A stretch of 64,000 nucleotides of DNA from the NCBI GenBank assembly GCA_019637095.1, contig JAHBWG010000041.1, positions 1 through 64,000 of the forward strand, given 5' to 3'. Shown here one piece after another: positions 8,305 through 18,365 of the stretch. Source of the stretch: Sandaracinaceae bacterium (GTDB lineage: Bacteria; Myxococcota_A; Polyangia; Polyangiales; Sandaracinaceae). The notes beneath the pieces are model-generated. The model was not told where the DNA came from. It ran no database searches and saw only the letters and a list, made by a program, of their open reading frames with translations. How positions within the stretch are numbered: position 1 is the stretch's first letter; every line of letters begins with the position of its first letter. A program made the position numbers and the translations under genes.

Positions 8305-9357
8305 TCAGCCCCGGCCGCGGCGACCCCCGCCGCGGCGATGCCAGGACGCGCGCACGCGCGCGAGGAGCGCGTCCCCGAGGAGCCGCCCGAGCGCGCGGCG
8401 CGCGAGCCGCTTCGCCCGCGCGCCGGCTCCCAAGCCCGTCGGCACGCGGATCGCCTCGAACGCGCGCCGCAGCCGCGAGCGCTCGTCCTCGCGCAGCGCG
8501 AGCGAGCCCGCGGCGAGGTTGGCGGCGGCCTGCGCGCGGCTCCGCGCCCCGGCGATCGCGGAGGTCACGCCGGGCTCGCCGAGCAGCCACGCGAGCGCGA
8601 CCGCTCCCTCCGACACGCCGCACCGCGCCGCCACCGGCGCCGCGGCCGTGTCGAGCGCCGCGTGGATCTGCGCGAGCACCGCGGGGCGGAGCTTCGGTTC
8701 CTCCGCGCGCCAGTCGCCCGGCGCGAGCCGCCGCCCGCCGCGCATCGAGCCGGCGAGCACCCCCTGCGAGAGCGGCGAGTACGCGAGGAACGCGCAGCCG
8801 AGCGCGCGGCACGCGGGCAACACCGCGTCCTCCACCTCGCGCTCGAGCAGGTTGTAGCGGCTCTGCGCGCTCGCGAGCCCGACCTCGCCGAGCGCCGCCT
8901 GCGCCTCGCGCAGCTCGCGCGCGCTGTAGTTGGAGACGCCGATCGCGCGCACCTTGCCGGCGTCGCGAGCTCCGCGCAGCGCGTCCATCGTCTCGGCGAT
9001 CGGCACGAGCGGATCGCGCTGGTGCACCTGCACGAGGTCGAGGTGATCGCGGCCGAGCCGCTCGAGGCTCTGGTCGATCTCGCGCAGCACCGACTCGGGC
9101 CGCGAGTCCTTGCGCACCACGCGCTCGGGCGTCGCGAAGAGCACCTCGCCGTGCGTGCCGTCCCACGAGAGCCCCACCTTCGTCAGCACGAGCACGTCCT
9201 CGCGACCGCGCAGCGCGCGCCCGAGAAGCCGCTCCGAGGCGCCGAACCCGTAGAGCGGCGCCGTGTCGAACGCGCGGTAGCCCGCGTCGACGCACGCGCG
9301 CACCACGTCCTCGTCCTCGACCCCCATCGCCCCGAAGATCACGCGCGGCAGGTCCAC
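8305..9357 (-). CDS. aldo/keto reductase family oxidoreductase
   Basis: This encodes a 350-residue (alpha/beta)8-barrel NADPH-dependent reductase. The catalytic tetrad of the family can be read in order: Asp and Tyr in FDTAPLYG, Lys in VLTKVG and His in LVQVHQRDP. The strand GVSNYSARELREAQ and the cofactor-binding SAIAGARSRAQAAANLAA match the family's C-terminal half. The N-terminus is about 15 residues shorter than usual and begins directly at the first strand, MDLPRVIFGAMG. The C-terminus has an extra Arg/Gly-rich tail. The physiological aldehyde or ketone is unknown. Neighbours give no pathway, as the flanking genes are a small lipoprotein and a divergent ATPase. Confidence 0.9.
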   Translation of the reverse strand: MDLPRVIFGAMGVEDEDVVRACVDAGYRAFDTAPLYGFGASERLLGRALRGREDVLVLTKVGLSWDGTHGEVLFATPERVVRKDSRPESVLREIDQSLERLGRDHLDLVQVHQRDPLVPIAETMDALRGARDAGKVRAIGVSNYSARELREAQAALGEVGLASAQSRYNLLEREVEDAVLPACRALGCAFLAYSPLSQGVLAGSMRGGRRLAPGDWRAEEPKLRPAVLAQIHAALDTAAAPVAARCGVSEGAVALAWLLGEPGVTSAIAGARSRAQAAANLAAGSLALREDERSRLRRAFEAIRVPTGLGAGARAKRLARRALGRLLGDALLARVRASWHRRGGGRRGRG

Positions 9358-9444
9358 GCGCGACGTCTAGACCGGCGCGCGCGCCCTCGCTAGGGAGCCG
9401 ACGATCGCGCCCGACGAGCCACGAGCATTCTCGATGGCACTCTG

Positions 9445-9462
9445 AAATCGTCGCGATGATTT
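9445..9462. promoter_or_regulatory. AT-rich operator-like palindrome upstream of the DUF4143 ATPase
   Basis: The 18-bp sequence AAATCGTCGCGATGATTT is symmetric at 16 of 18 positions. It lies in the only AT-rich stretch of this intergenic region, 24 bp before the ATPase start at 9486 and 88 bp from the divergent aldo/keto reductase start. Such a palindrome could bind a dimeric regulator. A TAGACT element close to the start could be a -10, but I see no matching -35. Regulatory function is inferred from position and symmetry only. Confidence 0.35.
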
Positions 9463-9485
9463 TCGAATGAGGTAGACTTCGATCG

Positions 9486-10673
9486 ATGCTCGTCCGGCAC
9501 CTCGAGCCCGTGGTCGACACGGATCTCTCGACGAAGATGGTCTTCGTGGCCGGCCCGAGGCAGTGCGGGAAGACGACGCTCGCGCAGCAACTGCTCGAGC
9601 GGCGAGGGGGCGCCTACTTCTCCTACGACGTGCCCGAGCACCGCAAGACGCTGCGCGATGGCGCGCTCCCCGAGGACGCAGGGCTCTGGGTGTTCGACGA
9701 GCTACACAAGCTGCGTACGTGGCGGCGCTGGCTGAAGGGCGTCTGCGATCTGCATGGGCGCCGCCACCCGATCCTCGTCACCGGGAGCGCGCGACTCGAC
9801 GCGTACAACCGGAGCGGCGAGTCGCTCCAAGGACGGTACTTCCTGCATCGGATGCACCCGCTCACGTTCTCGGAGCTCGCGCAGCTGCCCCCGCACGACG
9901 CGCTGGACGCGATCGTCGCGATCGAGCGGCCCGCGCCCGCGGGCGGCGCCGAGCACCTCGACGCCCTCCTGCGCCTCGGCCCGTTCCCCGAGCCGCTCCT
10001 CGGCGGCTCCGAGCGTCGGGCCGCCCGTTGGCGGCTCGGCTACGGTGCGCGGCTGGTCCGTGAGGAGCTCCGCGACCTCGAGGACTTCCGCGATCTCGAC
10101 CGGCTCGAGCTCCTGTTCGATCGGCTCCCGGACACCGTGGGCTCGCTCTTGTCGATCAACGCGCTGCGGGAGGATCTCGAGGTCGCGTTCGAGACGGTGC
10201 GCGCCTGGCTCTCGGCGCTCGAGCGCCTCTACGCGATCTTCCGCGCGACGCCGCTCGGCCCTCCGCGCATCAAGGCCGTCAAGAAGGCCTCCAAGCTCTA
10301 TCTATGGGACTGGGCGCGAGTGGACGATCCCGCGGCGCGTGCGGAGAACCTCGTCGTGTCCCATCTCTTGCGCCTCGTCCACTGGATCGAGGACGTGCAC
10401 GGCGAGCGCGCCGAGCTCCGCTTCTTTCGGTCGATCGCCGGCCACGAGGTCGACGCCGTCGTCCTGCGCAAGGGCAAGCCGTGGCTCGCCGTCGAGGTGA
10501 AGCTCGAGGAGGGCCCGCTCGATCGCGGCCTGCGCTACCTGCTCGAGCGCGTGCCCATCCCGCACGCGTTCCAGGTCCACCTGCATGGCGCGACCGATCG
10601 CGTGGTGCCCGACGTCGGCCGCGGCGGCGTCCGGATCCTCCCCGCGGCGCGGCTGCTCGCGAACCTCCCGTGA
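9486..10673 (+). CDS. ATP-binding protein of the AAA/DUF4143 family
   Basis: The 395-residue product has an N-terminal P-loop, FVAGPRQCGKTTLAQQLL (Walker A GPRQCGKT, residues 23-30), a Walker B-like LWVFDELHK and the sensor-like ILVTGSARLDAYNRSGESL. Its C-terminal DUF4143-type half ends with EVDAVVLRKGKPWLAVEVK, which has the spacing of a PD-(D/E)xK nuclease core. This family is widespread, patchily distributed and often horizontally transferred, and its cellular function is not settled. The preceding 60 bp are clearly more AT-rich than the surroundings, consistent with acquisition. The gene is isolated: divergent from the reductase and convergent with the DUF2804 gene, whose stop codon lies 4 bp beyond its own. 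Confidence 0.85.
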   Translation: MLVRHLEPVVDTDLSTKMVFVAGPRQCGKTTLAQQLLERRGGAYFSYDVPEHRKTLRDGALPEDAGLWVFDELHKLRTWRRWLKGVCDLHGRRHPILVTGSARLDAYNRSGESLQGRYFLHRMHPLTFSELAQLPPHDALDAIVAIERPAPAGGAEHLDALLRLGPFPEPLLGGSERRAARWRLGYGARLVREELRDLEDFRDLDRLELLFDRLPDTVGSLLSINALREDLEVAFETVRAWLSALERLYAIFRATPLGPPRIKAVKKASKLYLWDWARVDDPAARAENLVVSHLLRLVHWIEDVHGERAELRFFRSIAGHEVDAVVLRKGKPWLAVEVKLEEGPLDRGLRYLLERVPIPHAFQVHLHGATDRVVPDVGRGGVRILPAARLLANLP

Positions 10674-10677
10674 GCCC

Positions 10678-11694
10678 TCACCAGCGCGCGACGTGCTCCT
10701 CGGCCCAGCCGAGGGCGCCGTCGATCGAGAGCGTCCGCCCGTGCGCCCGCACGGTGCCTCGCCAGCGGCCGAGCCCCCAGTGGAGGAGGCTCCGCGCGAG
10801 CCCGAGCTCGACGCGCGAGCGGCGCAGCACGATCGGCGTGAAGGTGAGCGCGACGTCCCCCGCCTCGTCGCGCACCGACCAGGGGCGCGTGAAGTCGCGG
10901 CGGTCGTAGCGCCACACGAGCGGGGCGCCGATCTTCTCGAGGCGCCCGTCGAGCAAGACGCCGTTCTCCGTCGCGCCGGTCCCGTCCGTCCACTGGCCGC
11001 CGAGCTGCAGGCCCACGCGCGCGCCCTCGACGCGCGCCGCGGCGGCGCCCCAGTTCCAGGTGACGTCGCGCGGCCAGACGCCGCGGCCGAAGTCGAGGCA
11101 GCCGAAGCCATCGCGCTCGGGGTCGATCCGGCGCGCGCGACCGAGCGCGCGCACCGAGCCCTCGGCCGGACGCGCGACGTGCTTCGAGGTGAGCTGGTAG
11201 CGCCGCTCGCTCCACGGCACGACGACGTTGAGCGACTCCTCGCCGGGCGGTCGATGCACGAGGACGTCCGCCTCGATCGGGCCGGCGAGCGTGCGCGCGC
11301 GCGCGGTCAGCCGCGTGCCCCGCGCCTCTTCGCGGATCGCCACCGACAGGTGCGGCGCGCGGAAGCGCACGTCGGCGGCGCCGAGCGCGTCGGGCAGGCG
11401 CAGGCCGAGCGAGAGCGGCACCACGGCGCTCGCGCGCGCGACGCGGCCCGAGGCGAGCTCGACGTACGCGACCTCGACGAGCCCGACCCAGTCGAGGTCT
11501 GCGCACGTGATCTGGAGCGCGCCCTCCTCGCTCTGTACGCACCAGTAGTCCCAGCGCTTGCGCCGCCCTCGCGGTCCGGGCAGCGCCGCGTCGTGGAGCG
11601 GCTGCCGGCTCCAGCCGACCGCCTCGGGGCACAGCGTCCCGTCCGGCGTGGCGAGCGTCACCCGCTCCACGATCTCGCGCTCGTCGGTCGCCAC
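10678..11694 (-). CDS. DUF2804 family protein
   Basis: The 338-residue product carries the features of the DUF2804 family: near the N-terminus TPDGTLCPEAVGWSRQPLHD, then RGRRKRWDYWCVQSE, and towards the C-terminus GFGCLDFGRGVWPRDVTWNW. The family is expected to be an all-beta fold but has no assigned reaction. I chose the GTG at 11694 (VATDEREIVERVTL) because the family's conserved sequence begins just after it. The frame remains open much further upstream, but that part lies antisense to the next gene and reads as Arg-rich shadow sequence. No signal peptide or membrane helix is visible. Confidence 0.78.
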   Translation of the reverse strand: MATDEREIVERVTLATPDGTLCPEAVGWSRQPLHDAALPGPRGRRKRWDYWCVQSEEGALQITCADLDWVGLVEVAYVELASGRVARASAVVPLSLGLRLPDALGAADVRFRAPHLSVAIREEARGTRLTARARTLAGPIEADVLVHRPPGEESLNVVVPWSERRYQLTSKHVARPAEGSVRALGRARRIDPERDGFGCLDFGRGVWPRDVTWNWGAAAARVEGARVGLQLGGQWTDGTGATENGVLLDGRLEKIGAPLVWRYDRRDFTRPWSVRDEAGDVALTFTPIVLRRSRVELGLARSLLHWGLGRWRGTVRAHGRTLSIDGALGWAEEHVARW

Positions 11695-11861
11695 CGCGGG
11701 CCGAGGGTCGCACGGCGCGCCGCGCCGGGACAGCGGGCGTGTGCAGCTCGCTGCACACAGGTGCACGGGGCGACGCGCGGCGCATGGGGGCGTGGAGCGC
11801 GCCGCAGCGCTGCGCCTCGGGCACGGACGCTGCAAACGGCCCCGCGCGAAGGAGGTGACGC

Positions 11862-13010
11862 ATGCGCGCACCCGTGACTCTTGGTGCTTCGACATGGCTC
11901 GTGTGCTCGGTCGCGTTGGTGGTGGCGGGCTGCGACGGCGGCTCGAGCGAGCCGGACGGTGGGAGCTCGCCCGATCGCGACGGCGGAGGGACGATCGACG
12001 CTGGAGCGACCGACGGCGGTGGGACGAGCGGCGGGTTGAGCGCGTTCCTGGATCGGGTCGCCGCCGCGCAGTGCGAGGCGGTCGCGCGCTGCGCGCTCGC
12101 AGAGGTGCTCTACGATCAGGCGCACACCTCCGAGACTCACTGCCGCACCACGGCGCGGGCGCGGCTCGCCGCGTACGAGGGCGCCTCGATCGCGTTCGAC
12201 GCCGCCGCGGCCGAAGCCTGCCTCGCGGAGGCGGCGCGCGTGGCCTGCGAGCAGGACTTCTACCTGCAAGACGGCTTGCCCCTCGCGTGCGACGCCGCCC
12301 TCCGCGGGACGGTCGCCGACGGCGCCGCGTGCGCGAGCGGCCTCGACTGCGTGAGCGGTCTCTGCGGGTGCATGCGGACCTGCGAGCCCGTCGCGGGCGT
12401 CGGCGCCGCGTGCACCGAGATGCCCTGCGCGCGCGGCAGCCGGTGCGAGGGCGGCACGTGCGTCGCGAACGTCGCGCCGCGGCGCGAGGGCGAGCCGTGC
12501 ACCGCAGGCTTCGAGCCGCACGGCGACTGCGGCGTCCAGCTCCGCTGCATCGAGGGGACGTGCCGCGCCGCGTCGTCCCTGCGCGTACGCACGGAGGGAG
12601 AGCCCTGCGAGTGGAGCACGACCGAGCCGGCGACCCTCGCCGAGGCGGCCTGGTGCGCCGCCGGGCTGGAGTGCGACACCTCGGGCTCCTCGCAGGTGTG
12701 CCGCCGCCCGCTCGCCAACGGTGTGGAGTGCAGCTCCTACTCGCTGTGCGATCGCGCGGCGGGCTCCTGCCAAGGCCCCTCGACCGAGATCCAGTGCCGG
12801 CCCTACGCCAACGCGGGCGAGGAGTGCTGGCCCGAAGGGCGCGGGAGCGCGTGCGCGCCGGGCCTCGTGTGCGACTCGTCCGAGCCGGAGTGCGTCCGCG
12901 CGGGCCGCGCGGTCGGGGAAGAGTGCGACAGGGACGAAGTATGCGCGTCCGGGGTCTGCGACTCCGGCGCGCGCGTGTGCACCGTCCCCGACTTTCGCTT
13001 CTGTCCGTAG
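11862..13010 (+). CDS. Cys-rich myxobacterial-type lipoprotein
   Basis: The 382-residue protein has a lipoprotein signal ending VALVVAGC (Cys 24) and an Asp/Gly/Ser-rich spacer. A short helical domain follows with the pattern QCEAVARCALAEVLYD, HCRTTARARLAAY and ACLAEAARVACEQD. The remainder is a string of Cys-rich EGF/Dickkopf-like motifs of the form GxxCxxGLxCxxGxC. Similar proteins are abundant in large myxobacterial genomes and are presumed to be surface-exposed, disulfide-rich and involved in contact or adhesion; no enzymatic role is indicated. The start is certain: AAGGAGGTGA at 11849-11858 is a perfect Shine-Dalgarno 3 bp before the ATG, one of the strongest ribosome-binding sites in the window, suggesting high expression. 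Confidence 0.82.
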   Translation: MRAPVTLGASTWLVCSVALVVAGCDGGSSEPDGGSSPDRDGGGTIDAGATDGGGTSGGLSAFLDRVAAAQCEAVARCALAEVLYDQAHTSETHCRTTARARLAAYEGASIAFDAAAAEACLAEAARVACEQDFYLQDGLPLACDAALRGTVADGAACASGLDCVSGLCGCMRTCEPVAGVGAACTEMPCARGSRCEGGTCVANVAPRREGEPCTAGFEPHGDCGVQLRCIEGTCRAASSLRVRTEGEPCEWSTTEPATLAEAAWCAAGLECDTSGSSQVCRRPLANGVECSSYSLCDRAAGSCQGPSTEIQCRPYANAGEECWPEGRGSACAPGLVCDSSEPECVRAGRAVGEECDRDEVCASGVCDSGARVCTVPDFRFCP

Positions 13011-13026
13011 CGCGTCCGCGCCGCGC

Positions 13027-13071
13027 ATGGCCGAGCCCGCCGCCACGGCGCTCGGCGCGACGATCGCGTCG
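13027..13071 (+). repeat. relic copy of the downstream BRCT coding segment
   Basis: This 45-bp intergenic stretch matches 38 of 45 positions of 13240-13284, inside the BRCT domain of the next gene, including a 24-bp perfect core (13048-13071 against 13261-13284). It would read [13 protein letters not shown] beside the genuine [14 protein letters not shown] 14-bp piece of the preceding gene's 3' end (CTGTCCGTAGCGCG, 13001-13014) also recurs at 13137-13150. The spacer therefore appears to be assembled from fragments of its two flanking genes, suggesting an old partial duplication. Confidence 0.6.
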
Positions 13072-13146
13072 GAGCGGAGAAGCGGGACGGTGACCCGGCG
13101 CCGTCTCGCTCCTCGGCGCGCTGCTGGCCTCCGCTGCTGTCCGTAG

Positions 13147-15228
<2,082 letters not shown>

Positions 15229-15256
15229 GGCGACGCTGCGCTCACGCGACGGCCGC

Positions 15257-16822
15257 TCAGGCGTGGACGTCCGCGGCGGGCGTCCACGCGGCGGGGCGGC
15301 GCAGGATCGCGTCGCCCTCGCGCCAGCTCCGGACGTCGGCGTTCGGATAGACCGGCACGCGGTAGCTGCGCTCGCGCACGCGGCGGAAGCTCGTCGCGCC
15401 GCCGCTCGTGACGGGCACGTGGTGGAACGAGTGCGCGACGTAGAACATGCGGTAGTGGAAGAAGTTCTTCTGCACGATCACGTCGGCGGCGCGCGCGGAC
15501 AGGCCCAGCGCGGACCAGAACTTCGGGTGGATCGGGAGCGGCGCGCGGTCCGTCAAGACGATGTGCGTCGTGCCGACGTCCACGCGCACCGCGCGACCGA
15601 AGTCGCCCGTCGTGCGCGCCGCGAGCACCGCGCCCTCGATCGGCACCTCGGGCATGTCGTAGCCGGGCGTGCCCGAGAGCGTGAACGACACGCGGGCGCC
15701 GTCGGGCGCGGACCAGAACCGCTCGACCGCGGCCGGGTCGTGGACGGGGACGTACGCGACGAGGTCCCCGCCGTGCGCGAGGAGCGCGCGCGCCACCCGC
15801 GTGTTGCCGCCGGGCGCGCCGGCGCCGACGATGTCGTCGCAGTCGACGAGCGTCACGGGGCCGAGCTTGCGCCACGCGCTCGCCCGCGCCTCCGCGATCG
15901 CCGCCTCGGGCGAGAGGAACTCCGGCAGCGGCACCTCGCGCTCGGCCCACGCGCGATCGGCGAGCTCGTCGGCGAGCCGCTCCGCGAGCGCGGGGTCGCC
16001 GTCGGTGCACACGTGCACGGCCCAGCCGAGATCGTCCGCCGCGGTGAACGGGTGGACCATGAAGAGGCTCGCGCTCAGGACGCGCGGGTCCTTCTTCTCG
16101 AGCCGCTTCATCCAGCGGAACACCGCGCTCATCGGCGCGAGGAAGTCGATCCCCTTGCCGCCGCCGAGCACCAGCGGCAGCTTGCGCCACGCGTGCACCG
16201 GCTGGACCTGGCCGCGGAGCGCGCGGATCAGGCGGTTGCCTGCGCGGTAGCCCGTCGGCGCGAGGTCCCAGTGCGGGTTGGTGCGGTAGGCGATGAGCAC
16301 GTCGACCGGATCGACGAGCCCCGCCGACAAGTTCGCGTGCAGGTCATAGCTCACCGCGAGCTTGGCCTCGGGCCCGATCACCCTGCGCACCCGGCGCAGG
16401 ATCACCGCCTCGGGCGGCTCGGTCAGGCCCTCGACCTGCATCGAGCCGTGCAGGGCCAGGTACACGCCGTCGAGCGCCCCGGCCGCCTCGACGCGGGCGA
16501 CCAGATCCTCGAGCAGCCACGCGAAGCACTCGGCGGTGAGCGGGCCGCTCGGCACCGCGAGCGAGCTCGCGAGCGGCACCGTCTCGACGCCTCCGGCCGC
16601 GCGCGCCGCGGCGCAGAAGCCGCTCAGCTCGGCCGCCGGCAGGTAGCCCTCGAGCTCCGAGCCCGTCAGCGAGCACGCGCGCGCGAGCGCCTCGCCCTCG
16701 AGCCGGTGCATGCGCTCGAAGTCGTCGCGCGTCGTCGACACGGGCGAGTACGCGCACGCCTCGTGGAAGATGCGTCCGTACGCGATGCGGAGCGGGCGGC
16801 CGCCGCGACCGAGCCGGATCAC
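15257..16822 (-). CDS. M81 family metallopeptidase (MlrC-like)
   Basis: The 521-residue protein matches the M81/MlrC family, named after the microcystin-degrading enzyme MlrC. Recognisable blocks are RIAYGRIFHEACAYSPV with the metal-site His-Glu, VYLALHGSMQVEGL, SYDLHANLS with the conserved Asp-x-His, MVHPFTAADDLGWAV, DDIVGAGAPGGNT, and the C-terminal segment VIVQKNFFHYRMFY. These enzymes are zinc-dependent hydrolases of peptides or related amides. The GTG at 16822 overlaps the upstream gene's TGA by 4 bp, so the two are translationally coupled. Family members are common outside microcystin degraders and usually have unknown substrates. The pairing with a PLP lyase suggests a shared catabolic substrate, which is inference. 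Confidence 0.85.
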   Translation of the reverse strand: MIRLGRGGRPLRIAYGRIFHEACAYSPVSTTRDDFERMHRLEGEALARACSLTGSELEGYLPAAELSGFCAAARAAGGVETVPLASSLAVPSGPLTAECFAWLLEDLVARVEAAGALDGVYLALHGSMQVEGLTEPPEAVILRRVRRVIGPEAKLAVSYDLHANLSAGLVDPVDVLIAYRTNPHWDLAPTGYRAGNRLIRALRGQVQPVHAWRKLPLVLGGGKGIDFLAPMSAVFRWMKRLEKKDPRVLSASLFMVHPFTAADDLGWAVHVCTDGDPALAERLADELADRAWAEREVPLPEFLSPEAAIAEARASAWRKLGPVTLVDCDDIVGAGAPGGNTRVARALLAHGGDLVAYVPVHDPAAVERFWSAPDGARVSFTLSGTPGYDMPEVPIEGAVLAARTTGDFGRAVRVDVGTTHIVLTDRAPLPIHPKFWSALGLSARAADVIVQKNFFHYRMFYVAHSFHHVPVTSGGATSFRRVRERSYRVPVYPNADVRSWREGDAILRRPAAWTPAADVHA

Positions 16823-18246
16823 GAGTACAGCTCCCCGAGGAAGAGGACGAGCAGCGCCTCGCGCGCGGCGGGCGAGGCCGCGTTCAAGAGGCGATGGATC
16901 ATCGCGGACTGCGTCGGGAGCTGGCCGTCGGCGATGCCGAGCTGGCCCATCAGCGTCCCGGCGTCGAGCCCGCCGCCGCCGCCGGCCGCGATGCCCTCGA
17001 GCATCGCGACGACCTGCGCGGGCGGCTCGATCGTGTCGGGCAGGTCCGCGGTGCACGCGACGAGGTCCTCTGCGAAGGCGCCCGCGCGCTGCGCGTTGCC
17101 GGGATCGATCGTCAGGTGGATGTGCGCCGGAGAGCGGCCGAACGCGTAGGTCGCCTGCACGTGCCAGCCGCGCGCACCGAGCCGGTCCGCGAGCTCGAAC
17201 ACGTCGCCCTTCGTCGTGCGGAACGCGAAGCAGCCCATGTCCGGCTTCGCGAGCAGCTCGAGCCCGTCGGTCGCCTCGATCGCGGCCATCACGGTCTTGG
17301 CTCCGTCCCACATCGCGCGCGCACGCTCGCGGTAGCCCTCGCGGCCGAGGTAGTGCATCACCGTGAAGGCCGCGCCGCACGCCGCGATCGACTTCGAGCC
17401 GAGCGTCGTCGTGTTCACGATCGAGTAGCCAGTCCACGTCGCGCACGCGAAGTACTGCGCGTCGCGCAGCTCGCGCCGCGCCGACAGCAGCACCGACACG
17501 CCCTTGGGCGCGAAGCCGTACTTGTGCAGATCCATCGACAGCGTGCTCACCCCTTCGACCGACAGATCGAAGCGCGGGATCGGCTCGCCGTTCTCGATCA
17601 TGAACGGCAGCACGCAGCCGCCGACGCACGCGTCGACGTGCATCGACGCGCCGTGCGCCTTCGCGAGCGCCGCGAGCTCCTCGATCGGATCGATCACGCC
17701 GTGCGCGTAGCTCGGCGCCGAGCCCACCACGAGGATCACGTCGTCGCTCATCTTCGCGCGCGCGTCGGCGACGTCGGCGCGGAACGTCGCGTCGACCTCG
17801 ACCGGGATCACCTCGACGCCGAGGTACTTCGCCGCCTTGTGGAAGCACGCGTGCGCGGTCACCGGCAGGAGCATCTTGGGCGCGGTCAGGAGCGGCCGCG
17901 TCTTTCGCGCGTAGTCGCGCGCGCCCTTCACCGCGAGCATCACGCTCTCGGTGCCGCCGGCCGTCGCCGTCCCGCACGCGCCGGGCGGCGCGTTCACCAG
18001 CTCGAGGCAGGCGGCGACCACCTGGTTCTCGATCTTGCGCGCCGAGGGATACACCGTCGGGTCGAGCCCGTTGATGGGCATGCACGCCGCGTAGGCCTCG
18101 CGCGCCACCTCGCGCGCCTCCGCGCCCGCGTCGTACACGAACGCGAACGCGCGCCCGTCGCTCGCGAGGTCGCGGGCGCGATGGTCGGTCAGCGCCGCCA
18201 TCACCTCGTCACGGCTCTTGCCCTTCTCCGGAAACGCTCGCCCCAT
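16819..18246 (-). CDS. PLP-dependent lyase/decarboxylase resembling sphingosine-1-phosphate lyase
   Basis: This 475-residue fold-type I PLP enzyme has TATAGGTESVMLAVKGARDY (phosphate and ring contacts), HACFHKAAKYLGVE, VGSAPSYAHGVIDPIEEL and HVDACVGGCVLPF, where Asp205 would hold the pyridine nitrogen. The Schiff-base lysine lies in SMDLHKYGFAPKG (Lys242). The combination of SAPSYAHGxxDPIEE and DLHKYGFAPKGxSV is diagnostic of the sphingosine-1-phosphate lyase branch rather than glutamate or aromatic decarboxylases. Such enzymes cleave phosphorylated long-chain bases to an aldehyde and phosphoethanolamine. No N-terminal membrane helix is present, as in bacterial members. It is the first gene of a coupled pair with the M81 protein. 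A strong AGGAGGT ribosome-binding site precedes the ATG, and an upstream promoter with flanking repeats is seen. Confidence 0.82.
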   Translation of the reverse strand: MGRAFPEKGKSRDEVMAALTDHRARDLASDGRAFAFVYDAGAEAREVAREAYAACMPINGLDPTVYPSARKIENQVVAACLELVNAPPGACGTATAGGTESVMLAVKGARDYARKTRPLLTAPKMLLPVTAHACFHKAAKYLGVEVIPVEVDATFRADVADARAKMSDDVILVVGSAPSYAHGVIDPIEELAALAKAHGASMHVDACVGGCVLPFMIENGEPIPRFDLSVEGVSTLSMDLHKYGFAPKGVSVLLSARRELRDAQYFACATWTGYSIVNTTTLGSKSIAACGAAFTVMHYLGREGYRERARAMWDGAKTVMAAIEATDGLELLAKPDMGCFAFRTTKGDVFELADRLGARGWHVQATYAFGRSPAHIHLTIDPGNAQRAGAFAEDLVACTADLPDTIEPPAQVVAMLEGIAAGGGGGLDAGTLMGQLGIADGQLPTQSAMIHRLLNAASPAAREALLVLFLGELYS

Positions 18247-18266
18247 CTCGACCTCCTCGGAAACTT

Positions 18267-18305
18267 GACGATGTGTCAGATAAACTTTGTTCGACGATAT
18301 GTCAG
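18267..18305 (-). promoter_or_regulatory. promoter of the PLP-lyase operon with two direct-repeat operator sites
   Basis: On the minus strand a -35 CTGACA (18300-18305) and a -10 TATCTG (18277-18282) are separated by exactly 17 bp. Two copies of GACGATRTGTCAG (18267-18279 and 18293-18305) sit 26 bp apart on the same face, one covering the -35 and one covering the -10 and transcription start. The region is strikingly AT-rich for this genome and also lies upstream of the divergent SDR gene. A regulator bound at both sites could block the promoter. Element calls come from sequence alone. Confidence 0.55.
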
Positions 18306-18365
18306 CTAATGACCGTGCGCAAGCTCACGGGAATGTCCTCGCTCGATCGGCCAATACGCTGCGCG

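Noticed and set aside
16819-18246. Glutamate or aromatic amino-acid decarboxylase
   Set aside because: The SAPSYAHGVIDPIEE and DLHKYGFAPKG blocks match the sphingosine-1-phosphate lyase branch better than those groups.
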